Positions 44,821-54,372 of a DNA stretch of 64,000 nucleotides are shown here, piece by piece (positions within the stretch are counted from its first letter, which is position 1; each line of letters starts with the position of its first letter). The position numbers were made by a program, and so were the translations under genes. The notes under the pieces are model-generated. The model was not told the origin of the DNA. It was given only the letters and a program-made list of their open reading frames with translations, and ran no database searches. The stretch is from Pseudomonadales bacterium (lineage in GTDB: Bacteria; Pseudomonadota; Gammaproteobacteria; Pseudomonadales; Azotimanducaceae), in the NCBI GenBank assembly GCA_041395945.1, contig JAWKZN010000001.1, positions 1,116,001 through 1,180,000 of the forward strand, read 5' to 3'.

Positions 44821-46701
44821 ATGTGTGGAATTCTAGGAGTAATAGCGAAGGCACCATTCATGGTGGACAGAAGTCGAATGCAGAACGGATTGGACTCCAT
44901 TGCTCACAGAGGTCCGGACGATTCGGGGGAATTTATCGATGGGCCAGTATGGCTGGGTCACAGACGTCTAAGCATCATCGATGTAGAGGGCGGACATCAG
45001 CCGATGTTGAGTGAAGACGGGGCTGTGTGCCTTGTATTCAATGGTGAAATATACAATTTCCGAGAGCTCAAAAGAGAACTTGTAGACAAGGGATACTCCT
45101 TTAAAACAAATTCGGATACTGAAGTTCTATTGAATCTCTATCTGCAGCGAGGAATAGGCTGCACCGAGAAATTAAACGGTATCTTCGCCTTTGCTATCTG
45201 GGATGCAAGATCACAGGAATTGCATCTCGCGCGCGATCATATGGGAGTGAAACCACTCTACTATGTCGAGGGTCAATTTGGGTTCGCTTTTTCTTCGGAG
45301 ATCAAAGCGCTGATAGCTTCAAACCTGGTGCAAGCAGAGCTTAATTGCGAGGTGTTGGCTGAGTTCGTGGTTTTCCGCGATATCGCTGGAGAGAGTACAT
45401 TGTTCCGTGGTGTTAAACGATTGCTTCCAGGGTGTACGTTAACCTTGCATGATCAATCGATTTCCAGTCGACAGTTCTGGACGCTTTCCGGATCAGATTT
45501 CGGATTCAAAGGTAGTTTTGACGATGCCTTGAGTGAAACGGATAGACTGGTTCGCACAGCGGTTCATGATCAGATGATCAGCGATGTGCCGCTTGGTACG
45601 TTCTGCAGTGGGGGTGTGGATTCGAGCCTGGTCACAGCCATCGCATCTGAAATTGCACATGGTGGTCTGAACACATACAGCGTTTCCTTTGCGGAATCCG
45701 ACTACGATGAAAGTAAGTTCGCCAGACAGGTGTCAAGGCAATATGGCACAACTCATCATGAACTTACTGTTTCTAATGATGAATTTGCTGCAAAGCTGGA
45801 AAAGCTGTCCTGGAATAACGACGAACCTTTGAATTTCCCTAATTCGGTTCATATTCATGCGATCAGCGAGTTGGCGGGCCAAGATGTGAAAGTGGTGTTG
45901 ACCGGTGAAGGAGCGGATGAGTTGTTCGGTGGCTACCCGCGATATCATGTACCGGCAGTTCGATCGTACTGGTTAAAGATTCCACGTGTATTCCGGCAGA
46001 TGCTTGTGTCCATTGGAAAATTCTCCGGGGATCATCGTATAGCAAAGATCGAACGATACGGCCGTCAGTCTGAGAGTATGGCAATTCTACTGAATTCCGC
46101 GGTTGCGAATCTGGATGAGGCTGAGGGAATAGTAGGAAATCTCGGGCGCAGCGTTACTCCCGTACGGAGTATGCTGCTTGAGGCGTTAGCTGGTAGTTAT
46201 GGTCCGGTAGAAAAACTGGGGCTGTTAGATCAGCAAACGTACCTGCTTTCCATCCTGAATCGTCAGGACAAGATGAGCATGGCTGCCAGCATCGAATCAA
46301 GAGTCCCGTTTCTAGACACCAGATTGGTTCAGTTTGCTAACAGCCTGCCTCTTAAATTCAAGATGGGGTTTATGGAAAACAAAGTCATTCTTAAGAAGCT
46401 TTCGGAAAAATACCTGCCTGAAAACCTGATCTATCGTCGTAAATCCGGATTTGGTGTTCCTCTCCCCGACTGGTTCAGATCTGACAGCGGTCTGGGTACG
46501 ATGATTTCAACGCTGAAGGATGATGACTTCATATCATCGCTATTCGGTGCTGATTTGCTGAACAGACTCCATCTGGATCATCGTGAAGGCAGTGCTGATT
46601 ACTCTGATCTGCTCTGGACAATGCTCAGCCTGAGCAATTGGGCAAAGGCGTTTGATGTCCCAAAAGTGAACATGGATCTCCCGAGAGGGCGAATTCAATG
46701 A
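44821..46701 (+). CDS. asnB: Asparagine synthase-family amidotransferase (second copy)
   Basis: A 626-residue glutamine-dependent amidotransferase. The glutaminase domain starts MCGILGV (Cys2), with HRGPDDSG and LVFNGEIYNF; the synthetase domain has FCSGGVDSSLV (PP-loop at 263-269) and VVLTGEGADELFGGYP. It is closer to the exosortase A-associated amidotransferase 1 family (TIGR03108 type) than the copy at 26.5 kb, judging by the ARDHMGVKPLYY segment. It probably amidates a uronic acid or similar group of the glycan. The stop overlaps the next start (ATGA). Confidence 0.9.
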   Translation: MCGILGVIAKAPFMVDRSRMQNGLDSIAHRGPDDSGEFIDGPVWLGHRRLSIIDVEGGHQPMLSEDGAVCLVFNGEIYNFRELKRELVDKGYSFKTNSDTEVLLNLYLQRGIGCTEKLNGIFAFAIWDARSQELHLARDHMGVKPLYYVEGQFGFAFSSEIKALIASNLVQAELNCEVLAEFVVFRDIAGESTLFRGVKRLLPGCTLTLHDQSISSRQFWTLSGSDFGFKGSFDDALSETDRLVRTAVHDQMISDVPLGTFCSGGVDSSLVTAIASEIAHGGLNTYSVSFAESDYDESKFARQVSRQYGTTHHELTVSNDEFAAKLEKLSWNNDEPLNFPNSVHIHAISELAGQDVKVVLTGEGADELFGGYPRYHVPAVRSYWLKIPRVFRQMLVSIGKFSGDHRIAKIERYGRQSESMAILLNSAVANLDEAEGIVGNLGRSVTPVRSMLLEALAGSYGPVEKLGLLDQQTYLLSILNRQDKMSMAASIESRVPFLDTRLVQFANSLPLKFKMGFMENKVILKKLSEKYLPENLIYRRKSGFGVPLPDWFRSDSGLGTMISTLKDDDFISSLFGADLLNRLHLDHREGSADYSDLLWTMLSLSNWAKAFDVPKVNMDLPRGRIQ

Positions 46702-48743
46702 TCAAATCCAGCGATGGCACTTTACGTGTAGTGTTGATTGGCGGGGGCAAAATGGCCCAACAGCATGCGATTGCTATCTCGTTGTGCAGAAACGCTCGAC
46801 TTGTTGCGGTAGCTGACCCAGTCGTGCCCGTGAGTGAGTTGGCTGAAAAGTTTGGACAGGATCTGGAGTTTTTTTCTGATCCGGTCGTGATGCTTGAGCG
46901 TATTCAACCTGACGTTGCGCATATCGTCACTCCGCCACGGACGCATGTTGAACTGGCTCTACATGCAATCAGGTTGGGTGCAAATGTGTACGTTGAAAAG
47001 CCATTCGCATTAACAGCTGCAGATGCACAGTTGGTTATTCGTGCTGCGGAAGAAAGAGGTTTGAAAGTCTGCGCAGCTCATCAGTTGCTGTTTCAGGATG
47101 TTGGCTATCGAGTTCGTGAGTCGCTCAGACTCATTGGCGACGTTGTACACGTGGAGAGCTACTTTTCATTCAGACAGGTTCGGACCGCAGGCAAAGCCAG
47201 GATCAGTACTGTCGATCAGTTGATCGACATACTTCCGCATCCGGTATACCTGCTGTTGAGCGTAATGAATCCGGACGGTGATACTACGAATTCATTCAGG
47301 CTCGAATCTGCTCATGTATCGGTAATGGGCGACATCAGAGCAGTCATTTCATTCGGAGAGCGTATTGGTGTGTTGGTGGTATCGCTTCGAGGACGGCCGA
47401 TAGAATCCTATCTCAGGATCGTCGGAACCAATGGATCATTGCTCGCGGATTTTGTCATTTCAGGATTGACTAGCCATCTTGGCCCAGGCCATTCCGCTAT
47501 CTCGGTAGTATTGCAGCCATTCAGTCATGCCATCCAGAAAACGGTACACACAATAGCGAACGTTTTTCGGACATTGTTTAAAAAACACAAGAGCTATCCG
47601 GGATTGGTTGAATTGCTTGAGGAATTTTATTCAGGAGTATCAGGTGATCGGGGGATACCAGTAACGTCATCAGATATTTTGCAGACTGTCTCGTTGTGTG
47701 AGTCAATAACTGAAGCGCTACGTGAACAAGAAGCGCAAGTTGAACTGTCGGCTCGTCAGTCTCTGGAACGTACTGAGCGAGAATTGAAAAAGCTGGCGAA
47801 AGACAGTAAGTCGGTGCTGGTAACGGGAGGTACAGGATTTTTAGGGCGTGTGATATCGCAAAGATTGAGAGTGGCAGGGTTTCGCGTTGTTGTACCCGCC
47901 CGCCGCTTACCGAGTTACTCTGAACGGGTGGCGGGCGTTGAGTATCTTCACTGTGATCTCAGCGGAGAATTTTCACCAGCAATATTTGGCGGGATTGATT
48001 TGGTGGTTCATTGCGCCGCAGAGACAAGTGGAGGCACCAAAGAACATGAACTCAATACGATTCAGGTAACGCGGAATTTGTTGGACGCGATGAGCTTGGC
48101 GGGAGTCAGTCGTCTGATCGAGATTGGTAGTTTGGCTGTTTTGAAGCCGCCGAGATCCCCTAGGGAAAATCTGTCTGAGACTTCACCCGTTGATCTAAAC
48201 AATGCTTCTCGTGGACCATATGTCTTTGCGAAAGCACTCCAGGAAGACTTAGTCAATGAACATATGGCGATCCAGAAGATGCAGGTCTGCACCCTGCGTG
48301 TAGGTCCTTTGGTTGACTACAAAAACTTTGTTCCGCCTGGAAGACTTGGGCGTGAACTTGGACCAATCTACTTGGCGGTGGGGCGAAAAAGCTCAGAACT
48401 GAATGTCTGCGATGTACACACCGCGGCCGATGTAGTTGTTCACCTAGTTTCTTGCCCTAATGAGTTTCCACGAGTCATCCACGTAATCGAATCTCCTGCA
48501 CCTACACGGGTGGATCTAATACAAAGATCTAGAGCAACTCGTCCGGATTTGAAAGTAGTATGGGTGCCTGGTTTCCTGTTTCAGGCGCTGGATTTGGTTT
48601 TACTTTTTGCATCTAAGATAAGCTTTGGGCGCGTACCGTCATTTCAGTTCTATCCGGCATTTGCGTCGCTAAAATATGATCGTCGAGCGTTTGACAAAAT
48701 GAGATCAGAAATGAGTTTGCCGAGAGCGGCTGACGGGTCTTGA
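46698..48743 (+). CDS. Fused Gfo/Idh/MocA oxidoreductase and SDR epimerase
   Basis: A 681-residue two-domain protein. Residues 1-345 are a Gfo/Idh/MocA-type NAD(P)-dependent oxidoreductase: IGGGKMAQQHA at 14-24, IVTPPRTHVELALHA, and the catalytic Lys in VEKPFAL (Lys101). A charged linker (about 345-370) leads to an extended short-chain dehydrogenase: VTGGTGFLGRVIS at 375-387, HCAAETSGGT, and the Tyr508/Lys512 pair in GPYVFAKAL. The two domains could act on the same nucleotide sugar in two steps. It ends the second long operon and overlaps the amidotransferase gene by four bases. Confidence 0.88.
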   Translation: MIKSSDGTLRVVLIGGGKMAQQHAIAISLCRNARLVAVADPVVPVSELAEKFGQDLEFFSDPVVMLERIQPDVAHIVTPPRTHVELALHAIRLGANVYVEKPFALTAADAQLVIRAAEERGLKVCAAHQLLFQDVGYRVRESLRLIGDVVHVESYFSFRQVRTAGKARISTVDQLIDILPHPVYLLLSVMNPDGDTTNSFRLESAHVSVMGDIRAVISFGERIGVLVVSLRGRPIESYLRIVGTNGSLLADFVISGLTSHLGPGHSAISVVLQPFSHAIQKTVHTIANVFRTLFKKHKSYPGLVELLEEFYSGVSGDRGIPVTSSDILQTVSLCESITEALREQEAQVELSARQSLERTERELKKLAKDSKSVLVTGGTGFLGRVISQRLRVAGFRVVVPARRLPSYSERVAGVEYLHCDLSGEFSPAIFGGIDLVVHCAAETSGGTKEHELNTIQVTRNLLDAMSLAGVSRLIEIGSLAVLKPPRSPRENLSETSPVDLNNASRGPYVFAKALQEDLVNEHMAIQKMQVCTLRVGPLVDYKNFVPPGRLGRELGPIYLAVGRKSSELNVCDVHTAADVVVHLVSCPNEFPRVIHVIESPAPTRVDLIQRSRATRPDLKVVWVPGFLFQALDLVLLFASKISFGRVPSFQFYPAFASLKYDRRAFDKMRSEMSLPRAADGS

Positions 48744-48917
48744 ATCATCAAAGCCAGGATTTGATTGCTGTAAAGTTTATGCAGTTGAATAGGAAGCGCT
48801 GTTCTAAACGGGTAATCAGCGAACGATTCAACACACTGGCACTTGCCACATTTCTTAACTGCGATGCCGCTTGAGTTCTCGGGAAATCGAAGCGAGTAAT
48901 TTTCCATAGGGAAAACT

Positions 48918-48947
48918 ATAGATTGGCGCTAACTATCTCTTTTTTTC
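48918..48947 (+). terminator. Weak terminator-like element after the fused gene
   Basis: ATAG/CTAT with inner TT/AA pairs forms a short bulged stem, followed by CTCTTTTTTT. It lies about 175 bp past the stop codon. The stem is weak, so the call is tentative; the remaining part of this 263-bp gap shows no gene. Confidence 0.3.
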
Positions 48948-49006
48948 GACTAGGGCTGAATATTGATTTGTATGATTGTTAAATACGCGTGCGGTAAAGT
49001 CGCAAA

Positions 49007-50851
49007 ATGAATCCGATGTTTACGCCTTACTTCAAGCTCTACGAACTCCTAAGTTCCAGCGAAAGAAAGGGAATGTGGGGATTGGTCGCGCTGACGCTTT
49101 CTATGGCCATTCTGGATACCATTGGAATTGCTTCTGTGATGCCATTCATATCTGTATTGTCCAATCCGGAAATCCTGTCTACTAACCGTATTCTCGCATC
49201 AACATACGCATATCTTGGCTTTGGTAGCCAGCAACAATTCCTGATTTTTCTTGGTATCGGCACTTTTGTGACGCTGATGGCATCGGTGCTGTTCCGTTCT
49301 CTTACGCTATGGGCCCAGCTTCGTTTTACTAATATGGGGATACACAACACTGCTTGTCGTGTCGTGGAAACCTATCTTCATCAACCATATTCCTGGTTTT
49401 TGGACAGGCATAGCGCGGATCTAGGTACGAGAGTGTTGTCTGAGGTTACGAATGTTTTTCAAGGGGCTTTCTATCCTGCAATGCTGATCATTGCGAATTC
49501 GTTGGTAACATTGTTTCTTGTAGTATTTCTTTTCCTGGTAGACCCGCAGCTTGCCTTTGCATCTTTTCTAATCCTGGGTGGTATGTATGGGGCGATATTC
49601 CTTTTCGTACGTCGTATGTTGGTGCGCATAGGTGAGGAGAGAATTAGCGCCAATCACGAACGCTATAGAATATTAAACGAAGCGTTTGGAGCGATTAAAG
49701 ACGTCAAGGCAAGCGGATTGGAACAAACATTTTTGGGGTTGTTTTTCTCCCCATCTCAGAGAATGGCGAATTCGAGTGTAAGGGGAGCAGTGATAGCAGA
49801 AATGCCATCATTTGTTCTTCAGGGACTCGTCTTTGGTGGGATGATTTTGCTGCTCCTGTATCTAATTGCTACTTACGGTAGTTTGCAGAATGCAATGCCG
49901 GTAGTAGCTATTTATGCGCTTGCTGGGTATCGCTTGTTGCCGGCGTTGCAGGGTATCTATCGGAATCTTTCTCAGATGCGTTTCAATCTTCCCTCGCTGG
50001 ATACATTGCATTCCGATCTTATCGGCTTGAGAACGAGTACTGAGTCGTGGAAAGAGAGGGTTGGAATGGATCGTCGCTCCAGACCTTTGGGACTGCGAAC
50101 GATTTGTCAGTTACGCGGTATCACCTTTAAATACGATCAAGCCAGTTTACCAGCCTTGGAGGGCTTGGATCTGGACATTAAGGCGAATTCGATGGTAGGC
50201 ATTGTTGGGGGAAGTGGCGCGGGTAAAACCACTTTGGTCGATATATTACTCGGACTATTGCTGCCGAATGTAGGAGAGGTGGTTGTGGATGGACAGACAA
50301 TAACGGGTGACAACCGATTAGCGTGGCAGCGAACAATTGGCTACGTATCACAGAACATAGTACTTAGCGAGGGGAGCATAGCGAGTAACATCGCATTTGG
50401 TGTATCAGAACGTGATATCGATTCTGATGCAATTGCACGCGCTGCCAGTTCTGCCCAGCTGGACGAATTTGTTGATGAATTGCCGTATGGCATTGATACA
50501 GGAGTTGGTGAGAAGGGGGTTCGGCTGTCAGGTGGGCAGCGCCAAAGAATAGGAATTGCAAGAGCCTTGTATCATGACCCGGCTGTTTTGATACTTGATG
50601 AAGCAACTAGCGCCTTAGATTCAATAACCGAACAGAAGGTAATGCAATCAGTACGAAGCTTAGGTAAACAGAAAACGATAGTATTGATTGCCCATAGACT
50701 AAGTTCGGTCCGCGGATGTGACGTTATTCACATGCTGAAGAACGGAAATGTATCAGCCTCGGGTACATTTGAGGAACTGCTTTCCCGAAATAGTGATTTT
50801 AGAAAAATGGTTGAAAGCTCAGAGATTGACGTCGATTCTGAGCAAAGCTGA
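49007..50851 (+). CDS. ABC transporter, fused permease and ATPase (flippase type)
   Basis: A 614-residue ABC half-transporter. The N-terminal half is a six-helix exporter domain; the nucleotide-binding domain has Walker A VGGSGAGKTTL, the signature RLSGGQRQRIG, Walker B AVLILDEATS and the H-loop IAHRLSSV. The architecture matches MsbA/PglK-like exporters. In a glycan locus it is a likely flippase for lipid-linked saccharides. It works as a homodimer. The gene stands apart from the long operon by 263 bp, so it probably has its own promoter, and its base composition is more AT-rich. Confidence 0.9.
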   Translation: MNPMFTPYFKLYELLSSSERKGMWGLVALTLSMAILDTIGIASVMPFISVLSNPEILSTNRILASTYAYLGFGSQQQFLIFLGIGTFVTLMASVLFRSLTLWAQLRFTNMGIHNTACRVVETYLHQPYSWFLDRHSADLGTRVLSEVTNVFQGAFYPAMLIIANSLVTLFLVVFLFLVDPQLAFASFLILGGMYGAIFLFVRRMLVRIGEERISANHERYRILNEAFGAIKDVKASGLEQTFLGLFFSPSQRMANSSVRGAVIAEMPSFVLQGLVFGGMILLLLYLIATYGSLQNAMPVVAIYALAGYRLLPALQGIYRNLSQMRFNLPSLDTLHSDLIGLRTSTESWKERVGMDRRSRPLGLRTICQLRGITFKYDQASLPALEGLDLDIKANSMVGIVGGSGAGKTTLVDILLGLLLPNVGEVVVDGQTITGDNRLAWQRTIGYVSQNIVLSEGSIASNIAFGVSERDIDSDAIARAASSAQLDEFVDELPYGIDTGVGEKGVRLSGGQRQRIGIARALYHDPAVLILDEATSALDSITEQKVMQSVRSLGKQKTIVLIAHRLSSVRGCDVIHMLKNGNVSASGTFEELLSRNSDFRKMVESSEIDVDSEQS

Positions 50852-50940
50852 GAGTCTGTTAGACGCCTTCAACCAGTTTATGATTCACTTAGTCTCCACT
50901 TGACAAGGAAGCGTGCACTTGGCAGCCGGCGGTATTCCTC

Positions 50941-52128
50941 ATGAAGCGAATTCTTTACGTAGAACACAATACAGATGGAACAATTGGGGGCTCACATCGC
51001 TGCCTGCTGGATATAGTTGGTCAATTGAACCGAGAAAAATTTGAACCTTTAGTATGCTTTTTCCAAAGGAATTCACTCTATTCAGCTTTTGAGGAGGCTG
51101 GAGTAAAAATACTCGAATTTGCAGCATGGAGGCCTATCAAAGTTCCAGGCAGTCAGAAAAGTGCGGCCATTCATGGCCTACAGTCTTTGCTCAATGTTGC
51201 AAAGATGCATGTTTTCCGATCTTCCAAATGGATGTGGTTCTTAAAACGAAATAGGGTTGACTTAGTTCATCTCAACAACGCCTGTGGTTACGATCACGAT
51301 CTGATGACAGCATGTGTAGTTTCCGGAATACCATTTGTGGTGCACGAGCGAGGTATTCAATCTGAGATTTCAGGTTCAACTCGTTTCTTCTCTCGTTTTC
51401 CTCAACGCATTATCACTATCTCGGATGCTGTAAACAGCAATCTGATAGATGGTGGCATTTCGTCAGATCGCTTATTTCGAATCGATGATGGAATTTGCCT
51501 GCAGCGAATTCGAGTTAGTGAAAACATAGTAGATATTCGTAAAGAGTGGGAAATTTCGCGGAAATCCAGAATTATTGGAATTGTTGGAAATATCAAAGAG
51601 TGGAAAGGGCAAGATGTTTTGTTGGCTGCACTTCCTTTGTTGTTGAAGAAATTTCCGGATCTCGTTTGCTTTTTCGTAGGGTCGTTCGCCGATCTGGAAT
51701 TCAAACGGAAATTAGAGGGCTACGTTTTGAAACACGGATTGAGTCAATGCGTTCGTTTCACCGGGTATGCCCAAAACCCAATTGACTATATTGCGGCATT
51801 TGATGTGTTTGTACATGCCTCCATTGAACCTGAACCGTTTGGAATCGTGATACTTGAAGCTATGGCATGTGGAAAGGCGGTTATTGCAACTAACTTCGGA
51901 GGGCCTGCGGAGATAGTACTGAACGGAGTCAGTGGCTACTTGGTTGAACCTGGCAATGTCATTGAATTAGCTGCTCGAATCTCAGACTTGCTCGAATCGG
52001 ACGAGAAAAGATCGGAGATGGGTATAGCTGGGATGAAAAGGGTATCTGAACGCTATACGGATGTTATAAATGTTCAGAAGATTGAGGAAGTGTATGATGA
52101 AGCGCTATTCAAACTCTACAAAGGATGA
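50941..52128 (+). CDS. Family 4 glycosyltransferase
   Basis: A 395-residue GT-B glycosyltransferase. It begins ILYVEHNTDGTIGGSHRCLL; the donor domain includes GIVGNIKEWKGQDVLLAALPL, VFVHASIEPEPFGIVILEA with the E-x7-E pair, and GKAVIATNFGGPAEIVLNG. There is no transmembrane helix. The donor and acceptor are unknown. It is AT-rich compared with the glycosyltransferases of the main operon and lies 89 bp after the ABC transporter gene on the same strand. Confidence 0.9.
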   Translation: MKRILYVEHNTDGTIGGSHRCLLDIVGQLNREKFEPLVCFFQRNSLYSAFEEAGVKILEFAAWRPIKVPGSQKSAAIHGLQSLLNVAKMHVFRSSKWMWFLKRNRVDLVHLNNACGYDHDLMTACVVSGIPFVVHERGIQSEISGSTRFFSRFPQRIITISDAVNSNLIDGGISSDRLFRIDDGICLQRIRVSENIVDIRKEWEISRKSRIIGIVGNIKEWKGQDVLLAALPLLLKKFPDLVCFFVGSFADLEFKRKLEGYVLKHGLSQCVRFTGYAQNPIDYIAAFDVFVHASIEPEPFGIVILEAMACGKAVIATNFGGPAEIVLNGVSGYLVEPGNVIELAARISDLLESDEKRSEMGIAGMKRVSERYTDVINVQKIEEVYDEALFKLYKG

Positions 52129-52235
52129 TTAGTAGCAATCTAGGTGACGCATGTGCACGATTTTCTAGAGTCTCGGTATCGTATCCATGCCACTCATTGG
52201 GTATGTTTTTCATTTAATATGGTTGGAAGTGTTCA

Positions 52236-53090
52236 GTGAGTGATGCCGATAGAGTGGTGTTGGTAGATATTGGTGCGAGAGACGGTATCGATAGGCGGTG
52301 GATGCCTTTTGTCGGGAATCTTTCGATTTACGCTTTCGAGCCGGATCCAGTTGAGTGTGATCGGTTGAACGATATCGAGCACGACTATCGAATCACATAT
52401 CTTCCGTATGCTTTAGGAGCTGTCCAGGAGGAAAAGAGAACACTGCATATCACAAGGCAGCCAGGATGCTCGAGTCTCCTGATACCCAATACGGAATTTT
52501 TAAGCGGCTTTGAGTATGGAAAACAGCTTGAGGTCGTTCGACAAGTCGAGGTGGCTGTAAATCGTTTAGATTCGATTTTGGAAGTCTCGCCTGATGTCAT
52601 AAAGATTGATACGCAAGGCACGGAATTAGAGATCCTGGAAGGGTCGGAGGAGTTGCTATCCAACGTAACTGCCATTGAGGTAGAAGTCGAATTTGTAGAA
52701 ATGTACAAGGATCAGCCGCTTTTCGCGGATGTGGATTCCTTTCTCCGATCACACGGTTTTTTTCTTCGCGGCTTACGTCGGGATTTCTGGCGAAACAGCG
52801 CACGCGTAGACCAACCCTTCGGAGGGCAATTGATGCACGGAGATGCATTGTATCTGCGGCAGTCGTTGCTCGCATCTGAGAAAGGATTTTTGATTCTAGC
52901 TGCGTATCGGCAGTACGATTTATTGGCAAATCTAGGCGGAACGCATTTCATCCCCTCCCAAAAGCTATTCGAACGGATTGTACGTCGATTGATTTCTCTA
53001 TTGCCGTACTCAAACAGAGATTTTCGAAGAACGGTCGATTGGGCGCGATCAGGGAAGGCTACTGACTGGCACGACTCGGATTTTTTCTAG
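52236..53090 (+). CDS. FkbM-family methyltransferase
   Basis: A 284-residue SAM-dependent methyltransferase of the FkbM type, which O-methylates sugars or polyketide hydroxyls. The SAM site is VVLVDIGARDGIDRRWM, then IYAFEPDPVECDRL; the second half has VIKIDTQGTELEILEGSEELL, the classic D-x-x-G-x-E signature, followed by IEVEVEFVEMY. The start is GTG at 52236. Methylation of a sugar in the exopolysaccharide is the likely role. It is convergent with a minus-strand glycosyltransferase, with only 28 bp between stops. Confidence 0.9.
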   Translation: MSDADRVVLVDIGARDGIDRRWMPFVGNLSIYAFEPDPVECDRLNDIEHDYRITYLPYALGAVQEEKRTLHITRQPGCSSLLIPNTEFLSGFEYGKQLEVVRQVEVAVNRLDSILEVSPDVIKIDTQGTELEILEGSEELLSNVTAIEVEVEFVEMYKDQPLFADVDSFLRSHGFFLRGLRRDFWRNSARVDQPFGGQLMHGDALYLRQSLLASEKGFLILAAYRQYDLLANLGGTHFIPSQKLFERIVRRLISLLPYSNRDFRRTVDWARSGKATDWHDSDFF

Positions 53091-53118
53091 AGCGTTATGG
53101 GATAGCCTTGTTGCTCGT

Positions 53119-54171
53119 TCAGGTTGTGGAGATATACGAGCGTAGTTGGGCAGTGAAATGGTGGGGGAGGTGATTTTGGGCTATTTTTTCGCGCGCGGCT
53201 TGTCCAATTCTTTGTCTGAGTTCGATTGACTCCAAAGAGGCGATTGCTGATCTGAGCTCAAGATGGTCGTAAGGGGGAACAAGAAGCCCATCAACGCCAC
53301 TTTCTATATAGTCAGACGTACCCGGCACTTCGCTCGCGATAACGGGTTTTCCTAGTGCCATAGCCTGAAGGATTACGCTCTGGCCAATTGAGATCTCACG
53401 CATATGGAGCGGTACAGCAACCCAATTCGCAAGTGAAATTAGTTCGTCCAATTCCGCTGATGGAATGTTCTCCAGTGCGCGTATATTGGGGTGCTTCCCA
53501 TACCTTTCGACTGTACCCTCTCCACCAACGATTACTATTTTTGTGGTGGTGCCTTCAACAGCCTTGACTAACGTATCATAATCCCGAAATGTTCGACCAG
53601 CGGCGATTCCATAGTTTTCTGGACTTTCCCTTGGTTCACGAATGAGCAGTTCGGGATCAGTGAAGAGCGGTAGAAATACTGTTTTTTCCTTTGCCCAACC
53701 AAACGCATCCTTGTAGTAGTTGATTTCGTGTCGCGTTGACACAAATACCCGCCAAACTGAAAAAAAGACGAACCGTAAGAACCGATATTTTGCAATAGAC
53801 GCTAGCGATGAATTTTTCTCCCTCATGATGAAGTGCAGGATTACGTGTTTTGGGCGGCTCATGTTAAGAATTGTTTGCCAAAAGCAGATAGACAAACCAA
53901 CAAGGTCACACTCGAACGAAAAAACGTACTCGTGTCGACCCCGCCACTTGAGTAGCTGAACAAGTACCTTCAACATAAAGAATGGAGTTTCAATCAGCGA
54001 GATCTGCTGTGATAGCTTGTTGCGGAAGTTCAGCCTTTCATACCCAACATGTGCAATTTGTCCGTTGGTTTCCAGGTCTTTCCACCACCAAGGTCTTTCA
54101 TGGGGTAGTCCCAGGGTTACTACCAATGCGCAAGCATTTGTATTTGAGATATCACTATTCGTTTGGGTCAC
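53119..54171 (-). CDS. Glycosyltransferase (GT4-like)
   Basis: A 350-residue protein with a GT-B C-terminal half: GIAAGRTFRDYDTLVKAV, VIVGGEGTVERY, ISIGQSVILQAMALGKPVIAS and YIESGVDGLLVPPYDHLEL. The N-terminal half is divergent, with hydrophobic stretches (about 58-75 and 85-115) that may sit on the membrane. The E-x7-E donor motif is not clear, so the retaining mechanism is assumed from fold similarity only. It forms a minus-strand pair with the SGNH protein gene upstream, 201 bp away. Confidence 0.78.
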   Translation of the reverse strand: MTQTNSDISNTNACALVVTLGLPHERPWWWKDLETNGQIAHVGYERLNFRNKLSQQISLIETPFFMLKVLVQLLKWRGRHEYVFSFECDLVGLSICFWQTILNMSRPKHVILHFIMREKNSSLASIAKYRFLRFVFFSVWRVFVSTRHEINYYKDAFGWAKEKTVFLPLFTDPELLIREPRESPENYGIAAGRTFRDYDTLVKAVEGTTTKIVIVGGEGTVERYGKHPNIRALENIPSAELDELISLANWVAVPLHMREISIGQSVILQAMALGKPVIASEVPGTSDYIESGVDGLLVPPYDHLELRSAIASLESIELRQRIGQAAREKIAQNHLPHHFTAQLRSYISTT

Positions 54172-54372
54172 TTTGAACTCTTCTCAATGAAACCAGGCCC
54201 CGCTTTTCCAGTTACATTCATGTTCAACAGGCAGAAGCATATTCGGTGGTTGTGTTCGAAATGACCCACCAGGATCTTATGATAGAAAGTTCACCAAATA
54301 GGTTTCTCTGAATGCGTGCATTCCGGAGTACACTAAAAGGCAACAAAAAAGCATTCGCGTATAATTATTGCG

